From JARKQH01 sp964631605 (GTDB lineage: Bacteria; Verrucomicrobiota; Verrucomicrobiia; Limisphaerales; UBA8199): a stretch of DNA of 34,480 bases. Shown here piece after piece: positions 16,601-24,265 of the stretch. A program made the translations under genes and the position numbers. How positions within the stretch are numbered: position 1 is the first letter of the stretch; each line of letters starts with the position of its first letter. The stretch covers positions 1 to 34,480 of the forward strand of contig CAZVYG010000058.1 in assembly GCA_964631605.1 (NCBI GenBank), read 5' to 3'. Under the pieces are notes generated by a model. The model was given only the letters and a program-made list of their open reading frames with translations, was not told the origin of the DNA and ran no database searches.

Positions 16601-18040
16601 GTCGAGCGCGGCGGGCGGTTGGTGCTGCACCGCCCCAGCGCGAGTTTCCTCGCCGTTGCACAGCCGGCCTGGTTTCCGGAATTGGAAATTGCGGAAGCCG
16701 ACCTGAGCCTGGTGGTGCGGCGCGAGGTGACCAGCCCCGCCGTGCGGTTGAGCAACCATGATCTCTACTGGATCGAGCAACCGGGCGCGTGGGACAAGGC
16801 CGAAGTGCTCTCCACCAACCTCGCGCACCGTTACTATCGCAAACGGTTCAACCTGGCTACTTATAACACCATCCAGGTGGAAAACATGCCCATCCACACC
16901 AGTGGCGGGCCCGGGACCGGCGGCTGGTGGCTTTGGTCCAACGGCTACGTCGCCCAGAACATCAACATCAGTCAGGCAGGGACCTACCTGTTCAACATCC
17001 TCGCCAAAGGCACGACCGCCCTCGGCGGCTGGCCCCGGATGCTGCTGCGCATTGATGGCAAGGCGCAGGATTCGCTTTATGTCACCACCAACCAGCTCGC
17101 CTTTTTCACGCTGAGCGCCGATCTCACGCCGGGCACGCACCAGTTGGCCGTGGCCTTCGACAACGACGCCTACGCTCCGCCCGAGGACCGCAACCTGTTC
17201 CTGGATGAGATTCGCTGGGGCCGCGACAGCGATAGCAGCCCAGCGAGGCTGTTGAGCCGGCCCGGTGCGGTCGCCGAGGTGCGCCGCGGCGCCGGCCTGA
17301 TTCTGCTCGACGAGATTGCCTGGGAGAGCGAAGGCCGAAATGCGACCAAAGCCGGGCGTCACGCGAGCTTGTTGCTGGGCGGGTTGGGAGCGTCCTTCCG
17401 GACAGACCCGGCGCTGGCCGTCGAAGCCGAGACGATGACCAATGTGAATGTTGCGGCCTATTCAGTTTGGGGCGGAATGGCGCGCCTCAATAGCAATGGC
17501 CGCATCGAGGCCCCCGTCCGGTTTACGGCGAGCGGCTATTACATCTTCGAAATCCTCGCCAGCGGCACCAGCGCTCAAGGCGTGCTGCCGCAAATGGCCA
17601 TCGTCCTCAACGGAGTCAATCGCACCAACTGGTTCCTGACCACCACGAACTTGAACCGCTATTTCATCCGGCTCCTTGTCAACGCCGGCACTTACAACCT
17701 CGGCCTGGCCTTCTTGAATGATTTCTACGCGCCTCCCGAGGACCGGAACCTGGCGTTGGACCGGCTCACGATCCGTCCCGAACCCCGCCCGCGGCTGTTG
17801 GGCCTGATTCCTGACCTCCAGCACCAGACCGCAACCCTCCAGTGGGAGACTGGCGTCGGCCAGACATCCGAAATCCAATGGACGCCGGACCTGGCGTCCG
17901 GGACATGGCTTCCGACGGCACCGTTGTTGAGTTTGGGCAATGTTTTGAGCTGGCGCGACGACGGCGCGCTAACTGGAGCGCCGCCATTCGGTTCAGCGGC
18001 GCCCCGGCGCTACTACCGGGTGCGGCAGACCAGCCCATAG
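13670..18040 (+). CDS. Exported glycoside hydrolase family 2 type enzyme with two CBM60-like modules
   Basis: 1456 residues from ATG 13670, which starts a good signal peptide (MNILGQTRAIQDGLAILAFAA, cleavage near AQA-D); a TTG seven codons upstream is less likely. Order of parts: jelly-roll sugar-binding domain (~35-185, with WFRRRFTLP and VWLNGSYVGGYLNGY), Ig-like domain (~190-310), and a TIM barrel (~310-640). The barrel has acid/base Glu423 in NHPSIVLWSLENE and nucleophile Glu518 in LYIGEFLW. These fit GH2 (beta-galactosidase, glucuronidase or mannosidase types). A middle region (~720-1040) resembles a glutamine amidotransferase-like fold without clear catalytic residues. Then come two tandem modules (~1055-1180 and ~1250-1365), each with F-x-ND-x-YAPPEDRNL, the calcium-site signature of CBM60-type xylan binders. 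It ends in a verrucomicrobial C-terminal domain (final YYRVRQTSP). The substrate is unknown. Confidence 0.85.
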   Translation: MNILGQTRAIQDGLAILAFAAALVGPGVAQADRIEIGLGGTWEYQKVAALNYPPSNNRQTITVPGFLSGWNYERAWFRRRFTLPSNVAGTQLRLECGGVKYGAQVWLNGSYVGGYLNGYEPFNLEITPVALPGQTNELIVGVSDWTATFSAPVDFNLKPADQNARDFVRTNILAPIGGRYEQYGIWQPVKVLSTPAVSLSDVFVMPSVRTQQLTVRLTLRNDSGSLQAVTLTNRVLEGTTPALTLPLAQLNVPPNTNVTVDLSAAWSTARLWSHLDPHLYTLETTLVGATGSDVRQTRFGFREFWTEGGRFFLNGTPINLLASATWPPSTLQATSQIAQVLLDVKAGNNVALRLHTQPWDAPWYDLADQIGLLIVEEFAVWCDPSAYKLSDTNFWNNYAQHLAAAVRRDRNHPSIVLWSLENEILHCGGQRLYSATEAQLAAMGRLVKALDPTRPITYEADLDPGGEAHVVGLHYPHEFPDHHVWPNAAWWMDQPITRDWVPGGQWTWDRLKPLYIGEFLWVPSTSAADFTILFGDAAYTDPGYYRNLAKGLTWRMQIEAYRAYGVNGICPWTMFEDPVVPWGEFNLKPAENFLYQTQKAAYHPNAIFPEEYHSRFFAGETGRRTLRVYNDQMAAGDFTLRWRVGGSGWQTRDFSLPPAGQRRETIEFNVPANAGAFPLDLELRAGSSLAYSNMLACAAWPRPTLALPAGVRLGLYDPPGATASLLGRFAVPFLLVTNLQTIPFGSINVLMVGRHALTHEPVPEVGPDTRAAQWQAFAAKGGWVLILEQTNYPSWLPAALQLSTLDASFAFPNPDHAVTADLTAEDLRWWAPDHRLVTHALRVPSRGNFRVLAAIGSTSGLEYAAALEIPVGPGGWLASQWLVSERFDAEPLAGALLQRLLDYCGPGQPRMVPRSAGLLAETNAPAAIVLAGLGLQAENFLGRLSQCDPAIYPVLCLAGSNTVWEEAGAKLAHLTSYVERGGRLVLHRPSASFLAVAQPAWFPELEIAEADLSLVVRREVTSPAVRLSNHDLYWIEQPGAWDKAEVLSTNLAHRYYRKRFNLATYNTIQVENMPIHTSGGPGTGGWWLWSNGYVAQNINISQAGTYLFNILAKGTTALGGWPRMLLRIDGKAQDSLYVTTNQLAFFTLSADLTPGTHQLAVAFDNDAYAPPEDRNLFLDEIRWGRDSDSSPARLLSRPGAVAEVRRGAGLILLDEIAWESEGRNATKAGRHASLLLGGLGASFRTDPALAVEAETMTNVNVAAYSVWGGMARLNSNGRIEAPVRFTASGYYIFEILASGTSAQGVLPQMAIVLNGVNRTNWFLTTTNLNRYFIRLLVNAGTYNLGLAFLNDFYAPPEDRNLALDRLTIRPEPRPRLLGLIPDLQHQTATLQWETGVGQTSEIQWTPDLASGTWLPTAPLLSLGNVLSWRDDGALTGAPPFGSAAPRRYYRVRQTSP

Positions 18041-18071
18041 CCAACTGGTTGCGAACGAGCTACTGAAGCGG

Positions 18072-18116
18072 CGGATTTTGTAATCCGTTGGCAACCACCT
18101 GCGGTGACTGGTTGCC
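18072..18116 (+). repeat. Two consecutive small hairpins after the GH2 gene
   Basis: CGGATT-TTGT-AATCCG at 18072-18087 and GGCAACCA-N11-TGGTTGCC at 18090-18116 are perfect inverted repeats 32 bases behind the GH2 stop. The second is inside copy 2 of the 41-bp direct repeat. They might end the GH2 transcript, but no T-run follows, so this is tentative. Confidence 0.35.
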
Positions 18117-18127
18117 CTGGCTTGATC
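18087..18127 (+). repeat. Imperfect 41-bp direct repeat, copy 2 (downstream of GH2 gene)
   Basis: Partner of the sequence at 13546-13586 (34 of 41 identical, same orientation). This copy also contains a perfect 8-bp inverted repeat, GGCAACCA/TGGTTGCC; in copy 1 the left arm differs at two positions. Confidence 0.6.
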
Positions 18128-18202
18128 AACGAAAGGCTGAGGGGATTTGTTCTTCTCCAGGCTCGCGCTTCCTCGGGCCTTTGTCTAAGGTTCGCCCCTG
18201 AC

Positions 18203-19192
18203 ATGTTGATAGATTTCCTCATGCTACTCGGCGGACTGGCCTTGATTGTCAAAGGCGGTGATTTTTTTGTGGCGGCGGCGATTCGGTTGGCTGAGTTTTT
18301 GCGCATGCCCCGGGTGGTCATCGGCTCGACGCTTGTAAGTTTGGCTACCACAACACCGGAGTTGGTCGTGTCCATCATGGCCGGGCTCCGGGGCGAGGCG
18401 GGTCTGGCGGTCGGAAATGCCGTGGGTTCCTGCATCTGCAACATCGGACTCATCCTTGGGGTGACCGCCGCCATAAAACATGTGGACGTGCACTTCCGCG
18501 CTCTGCGCGCCCCTCTGATGGCCATGTTTGGTTTTGGTGTGCTGCTGTTCCTGATGTCGCTTGACCTCTCACTTTCCCGATGGCAGGGAGCCCTGTTGAT
18601 TCTTGGCGGCGTCAGTTACTTCGGCTGGGACTTTTGGCGCCATTGGCGGAACCGGGAGCCTGGGACCGCCGCCGAAGCCGCGGTCATCAAAACGGAAAAA
18701 GCCGCCGCGCGCTGGGCCTGGGTGGAGACCAAGACCGGGACGGTTGTTCAATTTCTCTTTGGAGCCGGAGTGGTCGTGGCCGGCAGCCGGCTGCTCGTCG
18801 AAGGAGCGGTTGCCACCGCCGGCCGGATGGGTGTCTCCCCGATCGTGATCGGCCTGACGGTCGTCGCCGTTGGCACCTCGCTGCCGGAGCTGGTCACCGC
18901 GGTCACCTCCTCCCGCAAGTCGGTGAGCGACCTGGCGGTGGGCAACGTCCTGGGCGCCAATATCGCCAACCTCACCTTCATCGTGGGGGCCGCCGCCATC
19001 ATCCAGAGCGTGGGCATGGATCGGCTTACTCAACTTTTTAACTTCCCCGCCATGCTCGGGATCATGTCCCTTCTGTTCTGGTTGCTCCTGACCGATCGCC
19101 GAGTCACCCGGCGCGAGGGCGCCTTGCTCCTCACAGTCTATGCCGCTTACCTGGCCGCCCTTTCAGGCCTTACTTGGTTTGCCGCCCGGTAG
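18203..19192 (+). CDS. CaCA family calcium/sodium antiporter (YrbG-like)
   Basis: 329 residues from ATG 18203; the open frame upstream of it has no membrane character and is left out. About ten membrane helices are arranged as two halves related by an inverted repeat. Each half carries the alpha motif: GSTLVSLATTTPELVVSI followed by AVGNAVGSCICNIGLILG (~45-95), and GLTVVAVGTSLPELVTAV followed by AVGNVLGANIANLTFIVG (~210-265). The two Pro-Glu pairs in these motifs ligate cations in the family. A basic cytosolic loop (~150-185) joins the halves. It exchanges Na+ (or H+) for Ca2+ across the inner membrane. The direction and ion choice are inferred. The Mrp operon 5.7 kb away would supply a sodium gradient. 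The gene stands alone between a secreted hydrolase and a convergent regulator. Confidence 0.93.
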   Translation: MLIDFLMLLGGLALIVKGGDFFVAAAIRLAEFLRMPRVVIGSTLVSLATTTPELVVSIMAGLRGEAGLAVGNAVGSCICNIGLILGVTAAIKHVDVHFRALRAPLMAMFGFGVLLFLMSLDLSLSRWQGALLILGGVSYFGWDFWRHWRNREPGTAAEAAVIKTEKAAARWAWVETKTGTVVQFLFGAGVVVAGSRLLVEGAVATAGRMGVSPIVIGLTVVAVGTSLPELVTAVTSSRKSVSDLAVGNVLGANIANLTFIVGAAAIIQSVGMDRLTQLFNFPAMLGIMSLLFWLLLTDRRVTRREGALLLTVYAAYLAALSGLTWFAAR

Positions 19193-19229
19193 GACCTCAG
19201 CCGGGCCTTGGCTTTCCGCGGCCAAAGCC

Positions 19230-20675
19230 TCAGGTCTCAGCTTTTCCGCTGGCCGGGCGGGCGCCGAAGCTGGTCAGCTTTTCCCGCATGGTGGTGCGGG
19301 TCACTCCCAGCCAGCGGGCGGCCTTGGCCTGGTTGCCTTGGGCCAATTCAAAGGCCCGCGTGAACAGCTCCCGTTCCATATCTTCGATCATGCGGGCACG
19401 AACCCCCTCGACCTCGCCACTCTGGGCGCGGGCCAATAATTCGGTAAAATAGGCGGCAATGGTTTGGTCCGCGGTGAGCACCGGCCGCCGATTGCGAAGG
19501 ACCGCCTCCTGAACGTGCTCCAAGCCCACGGCGTAGCCCCGCGCCAGCAGCAAAGACTGGCGGACCACGTTTTCCAACTCGCGCACGTTGCCCCGCCATT
19601 GCTGCCCCTGCAGAAAGGAAATCGCCTCAGGTTGAATGGCTGGAGAACTCTGCCCCAACTCCGCCGAGGAGCGTTGCAGGAAATATTTCACCAAATCCGG
19701 AATGTCCTCCGAGCGCTGGTTCAAAGGGGGCAGCGTAATGGTGACCGCGCTCAGACGGTAAAAGAGATCCTCCCGGAACTGCTGCTCCTGCATGGCCTGT
19801 TCCAAGTCGCGATGCGTCGCCGCCAGCACACGCACGTCCACTGGAATTTTTTCGTTTCCACCCACCCGCTGGATGTACTTCTCCTGCAGCACCCGAAGCA
19901 GTTTAACCTGGGTTCCCGGCGTCATGTCCCCGATCTCATCCAGAAAAATCGTCCCCCCATTGGCTTGTTCAAACCGCCCCAACCGCCGCAAGTGAGCTCC
20001 GGTAAAGGAGCCGCGTTCGTGGCCAAACAGTTCACTTTCCAGGAGCGTTTCCGGAATCGCCGCACAATTGACCACGATGAAGGGTTGCCCGGCGCGCGTG
20101 CTGTGTTGGTAGAGCGCGCGAGCCACCAACTCTTTGCCGGTCCCCGTTTCGCCCCGGATAAGCACGGTCACCGCACTGGCTGCCAGCCGGCCAATCTCCT
20201 TGTACACCGCCTGCATGGCGCGGCTGTTGCCAATGATGGCGGTCTGCGCGGACTGCGCCGTGCCAACCTCAATAGACTCCGAGGCCAGCCGGTTGCACGC
20301 CACCGCCTTGGCCACCAAGTCCAGCAGTTCGGCCATGTCGAAGGGTTTCAGCACGTAATCGAACGCTCCGCGTTTGGTGGCCTCAATGGCCGTTTCGGTG
20401 GTGCCATAGGCGGTCACCAGTAGGATCGGAAGCTTCGGCCGGGCGCCGTGCAGCCGTGCCACCAAATCCAGTCCGGACAAGCCGGGCATTTTCAAATCAG
20501 TAATGACCACATCAAATGACTGGTCCAACGCCGCCGCCAGCCCCTCATCGCCCCGCAACGCAATGGCCACTTCGTATCCCTCGGATTGCAGTTCCTTTTT
20601 CAACCCGGCAACAATGCTCAGGTCGTCCTCGATCAACAGCACTTTAGACTGCGGTTTCATTTTGATGTTCCTCAA
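19230..20675 (-). CDS. Sigma-54-dependent response regulator (NtrC/AtoC type)
   Basis: Up to 481 residues; Met6 (position 20660) is an equally likely start. Receiver domain ~10-125 with D60 phosphoacceptor (VVITDLKMPG), T88 and K110 (VLKPFD). AAA+ domain ~147-375 with Walker A GETGTGKE (175-182), the sigma-54-contact loop in the variant form GSFTGA (222-227), Walker B GGTIFLDEIGD and the sensor region RGNVRELEN. Fis-type helix-turn-helix at ~430-468 (AKAARWLGVTRTTMREKL). It activates sigma-54 promoters by ATP hydrolysis after phosphorylation. It is translated from a start inside the end of the kinase gene (overlap 17 or 32 bases), so the two are a cognate pair. Regulon members are unknown; the divergent stress-protein genes are candidates. 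Confidence 0.93.
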   Translation of the reverse strand: MRNIKMKPQSKVLLIEDDLSIVAGLKKELQSEGYEVAIALRGDEGLAAALDQSFDVVITDLKMPGLSGLDLVARLHGARPKLPILLVTAYGTTETAIEATKRGAFDYVLKPFDMAELLDLVAKAVACNRLASESIEVGTAQSAQTAIIGNSRAMQAVYKEIGRLAASAVTVLIRGETGTGKELVARALYQHSTRAGQPFIVVNCAAIPETLLESELFGHERGSFTGAHLRRLGRFEQANGGTIFLDEIGDMTPGTQVKLLRVLQEKYIQRVGGNEKIPVDVRVLAATHRDLEQAMQEQQFREDLFYRLSAVTITLPPLNQRSEDIPDLVKYFLQRSSAELGQSSPAIQPEAISFLQGQQWRGNVRELENVVRQSLLLARGYAVGLEHVQEAVLRNRRPVLTADQTIAAYFTELLARAQSGEVEGVRARMIEDMERELFTRAFELAQGNQAKAARWLGVTRTTMREKLTSFGARPASGKAET

Positions 20676-22122
20676 CTCGCGGCAGGATCAGGCTGAAGGT
20701 CGTTCCGCGCCCGACCTGGCTCTGAAATTGAAGCACGCCGCCATGTTTCTGCACAATGCCCGCGGCAATCGCCAGCCCCAGCCCCGTTCCCCCTTCCCGG
20801 GTGGTGAAGAACGGATCGAAAATCCGCTTTTGAACCTCGGGCGCCATTCCCCGGCCTGTGTCCACGACCTCCAGGACCGCGGCGGGAATACTGCGCCCAA
20901 ACACCCGCGCGGCCTGGGTCCGGGCCCGCAAAATAATCGTGCCGCTGCCCTCAATGCTCTCGGCCGCGTTTTGAACCAGGTTGATCAAGACCTGCTCGAT
21001 CTGCTGCGGATCAGCGCGAATCCACGCCAGCGGCGGCGGCTCAACCCGGAACTCAATGCACGCCGTCTTCCATTGCGGCGCGAGCAGGTTCTGCACACGC
21101 TCAAAGAGGCTGGCGATCGCCAGAGTCACCAGCCGCGGCTCCGACGGCCGGGCGAAATCCAGAAAATCGCGCACGATGCGGTCCAGACGGCGAATCTCCT
21201 CGTCTATCACGGTCACATCCTCGTGCTCCGAAGAGCCGGGGGACAACGCTTTCTTCAAACCATGCACCCGCACATTGATGGCGGTGAGCGGATTGCGGAT
21301 CTCGTGAGCCACCCCGGCCGCCAGCGTGCCGAGGGAAGCCAACTTTTCCTGCCGCTCCAGCAAAGCGCGGCTCTCCATCACCTGCGCTCGCAAGGGCGCG
21401 ATCCTGGCCTGGTAAATAAGCCGGGTGGCCGTTGCCCCAAGGACCACCACCAGGACCACCGACAAGCCCAGCATCCCCTGCAAAGTCGCAACCGATTGAT
21501 GCGACTCACTCACAAATTGATTCAGGGCCGACCGCTCGGCCAGGCGCAGCTCCGCGCATAATTCCAAAACCGGCTGGGAAATCTCGGCCAAATGCTCGAC
21601 CAACGGCTTCGAGGCGGGAGTCGCGCCGGAGCCCGCCCGAGCGCGAAACAACTCGGACGTCGCCCCCAGGTAACCTTGGTAAGCGCGATGGAGGTCCTGC
21701 AGCAAGCCCGCCTCCCGCGAAGTCGTCACAAAGGATTGCTGCGCCTCGATCCAATCCCTGAGTTCAGCTCCCTCCCTGTCAAAAGCGCTCCGCACTTCCG
21801 GCGTCTGCCGCAATTCAAACCGAAGCACCAGCTCGTTCATCTCCGAGAGTCCGGCTTCGATATGCTCGGCCCGGTGAAAGCTCGAGGTTTGCACGGTGCT
21901 GAAGTTGCGCCGCAACACCTGGAGTTCCTGCCACGCGGCATAGCCCGCCCAGGTCACCAAAACCGCCAGGGCCGTGACCGCCGCGGCGAATCCATAAATT
22001 TGCAGCCGGAACGCCATCGTGTGATCAGTCAGCGGCCACCCCTGGATTCCCACCCGCCAGTGGCCGTCCCGATTCCGCAGGGAGAACCGGGCAAATGTGG
22101 CCGAAATGGGACGGCGGGCCAT
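20644..22122 (-). CDS. Membrane sensor histidine kinase
   Basis: 492 residues (or 457 from Met36 at 22017, directly before the first membrane helix and perhaps the true start). Membrane helices at ~41-60 and ~216-237 enclose a ~150-residue, largely helical periplasmic sensor without a named domain. The cytoplasmic part has HisKA with His273 (LAAGVAHEIRNPLTAI), the N box (NLVQNAAESI, N385), G1 (VVDTGRGM), F box (FDPFFTT) and G2 (GGTGLGLAI), ending in GRGTTFSLILP. All catalytic boxes are complete. It phosphorylates the overlapping NtrC-type regulator. The helical sensor resembles four-helix-bundle sensors of chemoreceptor-like kinases; the signal is not known. Confidence 0.92.
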   Translation of the reverse strand: MARRPISATFARFSLRNRDGHWRVGIQGWPLTDHTMAFRLQIYGFAAAVTALAVLVTWAGYAAWQELQVLRRNFSTVQTSSFHRAEHIEAGLSEMNELVLRFELRQTPEVRSAFDREGAELRDWIEAQQSFVTTSREAGLLQDLHRAYQGYLGATSELFRARAGSGATPASKPLVEHLAEISQPVLELCAELRLAERSALNQFVSESHQSVATLQGMLGLSVVLVVVLGATATRLIYQARIAPLRAQVMESRALLERQEKLASLGTLAAGVAHEIRNPLTAINVRVHGLKKALSPGSSEHEDVTVIDEEIRRLDRIVRDFLDFARPSEPRLVTLAIASLFERVQNLLAPQWKTACIEFRVEPPPLAWIRADPQQIEQVLINLVQNAAESIEGSGTIILRARTQAARVFGRSIPAAVLEVVDTGRGMAPEVQKRIFDPFFTTREGGTGLGLAIAAGIVQKHGGVLQFQSQVGRGTTFSLILPRVEEHQNETAV

Positions 22123-22191
22123 GATATTTCGGCGCTGGCATCCGACCAGCTTACCATGTTAACTTCAGGGCGACGCATGGGCATACGATGA

Positions 22192-22208
22192 GGCACATTC
22201 AATGCCAA
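22192..22208. promoter_or_regulatory. Candidate divergent sigma-54 (-24/-12) element
   Basis: In the 141-bp gap between the kinase (minus) and the first stress gene (plus), the quasi-palindrome AGGCACATTCAATGCCAA reads as GG-N10-GC on both strands. The plus reading (GGCAC-N5-ATGCC) is close to the sigma-54 consensus GGCAC-N5-TTGCA. Start points would lie about 47 bases before the stress gene and about 59 before the longer kinase start. GG-N10-GC is common by chance in GC-rich DNA, so the call is tentative, supported by the adjacent sigma-54 activator. Confidence 0.35.
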
Positions 22209-22263
22209 AGCGACTGAAATGCAGCTCTGGTTCAACGATTCCGGCTAAGAAAAACAATAACTC

Positions 22264-23214
22264 ATGAAAACGGCCTCGCCAAAACCAAAAGGACCTCGAA
22301 CCCCGGCCTCCCGCCGAATCCTGGTGCCCACCGACTTTTCTCCCACCGCCCTTCACGCGCTTCGCTACGCTGCGCCCCTGGCTCGCCAAATCGGCGGCAA
22401 AATCACGTTGCTCCACGTGCTGGATTGGCCCGTCATTCCGGCGACCTTGGGATTGGTCACGACCGACGAGGCCAGATTGCTCGCCGCCGCCGAACAAAGC
22501 CTGCGGCGGTTGGCGGAACAAACCGTCCCCCCCGAACTGCTGGATAAGAATCTGGTCCGGGCCGGGCGCGCCCATCAGGTTATTGTCGAGGTCGCGCGGC
22601 GGCAGAAAACGCACGTCATCGTCATGGCCACGCAGGGGCGTACGGGCTTCTCTCGGGCGCTGCTCGGCAGCACCGCCGAGCGCGTGGTCCGGCATGCCTC
22701 CTGCCCGGTCCTGACCGTGCGCCCAACTGCAAAGAAAAGGCTCCCACGCCTGAAATCCGAAAGCCTCGCTTCGCGTATCAACCGCATCCTTCTCCCAGTG
22801 GACTTTTCGGAACGCTCCCGTCCTGCTCTCCGTTTCGCGATTCGCCTCGCCCAAATCATGAACGCGCGCCTTGCCCTGCTACACGTGTTGGCCCCTTTGC
22901 CTATCACCTCCGCAAAGCACCAACTCCAGGTTCGACAATGCGGCGCCGAGGCGCGAGTCCAGGCGCGGGCAAAACTCCAAGCTCTGGCCGCTGCCGTGCC
23001 TCCCAGCCTAAAACCGCAGCAATTGCTGTATCAGGGCGTTGCCCACCAGGGCATCACCGACGCCGCCTGCCGATGGCGAAGTGACCTTGTGGTCCTCCCC
23101 ACCCGGGGCGCCACCCCAGCCGCCTACATCGTCCTCGGCAGCACCGCCGAGGTGGTGGTCCGCCACGCGCCCTGCCCGGTTCTTACCTTTAGTCAGGCCC
23201 CCCGCCAGTGGTGA
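22264..23214 (+). CDS. Tandem universal stress protein (two UspA domains), first of two
   Basis: 316 residues with two UspA domains (~16-158 and ~172-312). The first starts RRILVPTDFSPTALHAL and carries the ATP-binding glycine motif TGFSRALLGSTAERVVRHASCPVLTV. The second starts NRILLPVDFSERSRPALRF; its glycine motif is degraded (TRGATPAAYIVLGSTAEVVV), suggesting that only one half binds nucleotide. Such proteins respond to starvation, oxidative or energy stress in the cytoplasm. The start at 22264 lacks a clear Shine-Dalgarno sequence. A second tandem protein follows after 14 bases, so both are probably one operon, transcribed away from the sigma-54 two-component pair. Confidence 0.92.
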   Translation: MKTASPKPKGPRTPASRRILVPTDFSPTALHALRYAAPLARQIGGKITLLHVLDWPVIPATLGLVTTDEARLLAAAEQSLRRLAEQTVPPELLDKNLVRAGRAHQVIVEVARRQKTHVIVMATQGRTGFSRALLGSTAERVVRHASCPVLTVRPTAKKRLPRLKSESLASRINRILLPVDFSERSRPALRFAIRLAQIMNARLALLHVLAPLPITSAKHQLQVRQCGAEARVQARAKLQALAAAVPPSLKPQQLLYQGVAHQGITDAACRWRSDLVVLPTRGATPAAYIVLGSTAEVVVRHAPCPVLTFSQAPRQW

Positions 23215-23228
23215 CAACTCTTTGCCTT

Positions 23229-24242
23229 ATGAAATCCCCCCAAAAACCCCGCACCAAGCCGTTGGTCGGACGGCAATCTCCGCCGGCTGCCGGCGGGCCG
23301 CAACCCCCGCGCCCGGCGCAAACCGCGACGGCCGCTTCGCTGCGCCTGCAAAGAATCCTGGTCCCGCTGGACTTCTCCGGCCCCTCGGTTGAAGCCCTGC
23401 GATTCGCCTTACCCCTGGCCCGCCAAAGCGGCGCCCGGATTGACCTGCTGCACGTCGTCGCCCCGTTCGTCGTCCCGCTTGAGGCTTCGGATTTCCATGG
23501 GAAATGGGACCAGTACCAGGCCCGTCAGGAGCGCCAGGCTCTCGCCCGCCTGCGTCGGCTTGCAGCCGTCAAACTGGACCGCCCGCTCCGCGGCGACGTG
23601 CTTGTAAGGGAGGGAAGTCCTGCCGCAGTCATTACCGCCATGGCTCATGAGCGGGACAGTGACCTGCTCGTCCTCTCCACCCAGGGCATCACCGGCTTGA
23701 AACGCTTTCTGCTGGGCAGCACGGTGGAGGCCGTTGTGCGTCGGGCACCCTGCCCCGCGCTGACTGTCCGCCCTCGGGGGACGATGCTTGGGGGCGCCAC
23801 TCCCTTTGCGGATACGGGCAGGATTCGTCGTATTTTGGTTCCCGTTGATTTTTCCGACCGGTCCCGTTCCCTGATTCAGTACGCCGCAGCTTTTGCCAGG
23901 CGTTTTGAAGCCGCGCTGGTGCTCCTGCATGTGGTGGATCACATTGACGTGCCGGCTCGGGTCGCCTATATGGCTACCGGCCTCCAAATGGTCGTCCTGG
24001 AGCGAGGCATCCGCCAACTGCAGGAACTCGCGCAACGCTCCCTTCCCCAGCACATCCAAGCCGAGCGACTTGTTCGCGTCGGCAGGCCCTACGATGTCAT
24101 CCGCCACGTGGCCAGCCTTGAACGCATTGACCTCATCATCATCGCCACTCGCACGCACGGCGGGCTCCAACGCTTCCTCATGGGCAGCACCGCTGCCCGC
24201 GTCGTCCGGCACGCCCCCTGCCCGGTCCTTGTCCTGCGCTAA
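23229..24242 (+). CDS. Tandem universal stress protein (two UspA domains), second of two
   Basis: 337 residues from ATG 23229. The first ~45 residues are a basic, Pro-rich extension not found in its neighbour. UspA domain one (~46-187) begins RILVPLDFSGPSVEALRF and carries TGLKRFLLGSTVEAVVRRAPCP; domain two (~205-337) begins RRILVPVDFSDRSRSLIQY and carries HGGLQRFLMGSTAARVVRHAPCPVLVL. Both halves retain the Gly-x2-Gly-x9-Gly-Ser nucleotide signature, unlike the preceding gene. The similarity between the two adjacent genes points to a local duplication, giving four Usp domains in under 2 kb. Confidence 0.92.
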   Translation: MKSPQKPRTKPLVGRQSPPAAGGPQPPRPAQTATAASLRLQRILVPLDFSGPSVEALRFALPLARQSGARIDLLHVVAPFVVPLEASDFHGKWDQYQARQERQALARLRRLAAVKLDRPLRGDVLVREGSPAAVITAMAHERDSDLLVLSTQGITGLKRFLLGSTVEAVVRRAPCPALTVRPRGTMLGGATPFADTGRIRRILVPVDFSDRSRSLIQYAAAFARRFEAALVLLHVVDHIDVPARVAYMATGLQMVVLERGIRQLQELAQRSLPQHIQAERLVRVGRPYDVIRHVASLERIDLIIIATRTHGGLQRFLMGSTAARVVRHAPCPVLVLR

Positions 24243-24265
24243 CCCTCAAGAAAAAAGATGCCCCA

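Noticed and set aside
16238..17362. 374-codon antisense frame in the 3' half of the GH2 gene
   Set aside because: It overlaps the CBM-like module of the sense protein and has no domain or start signal.
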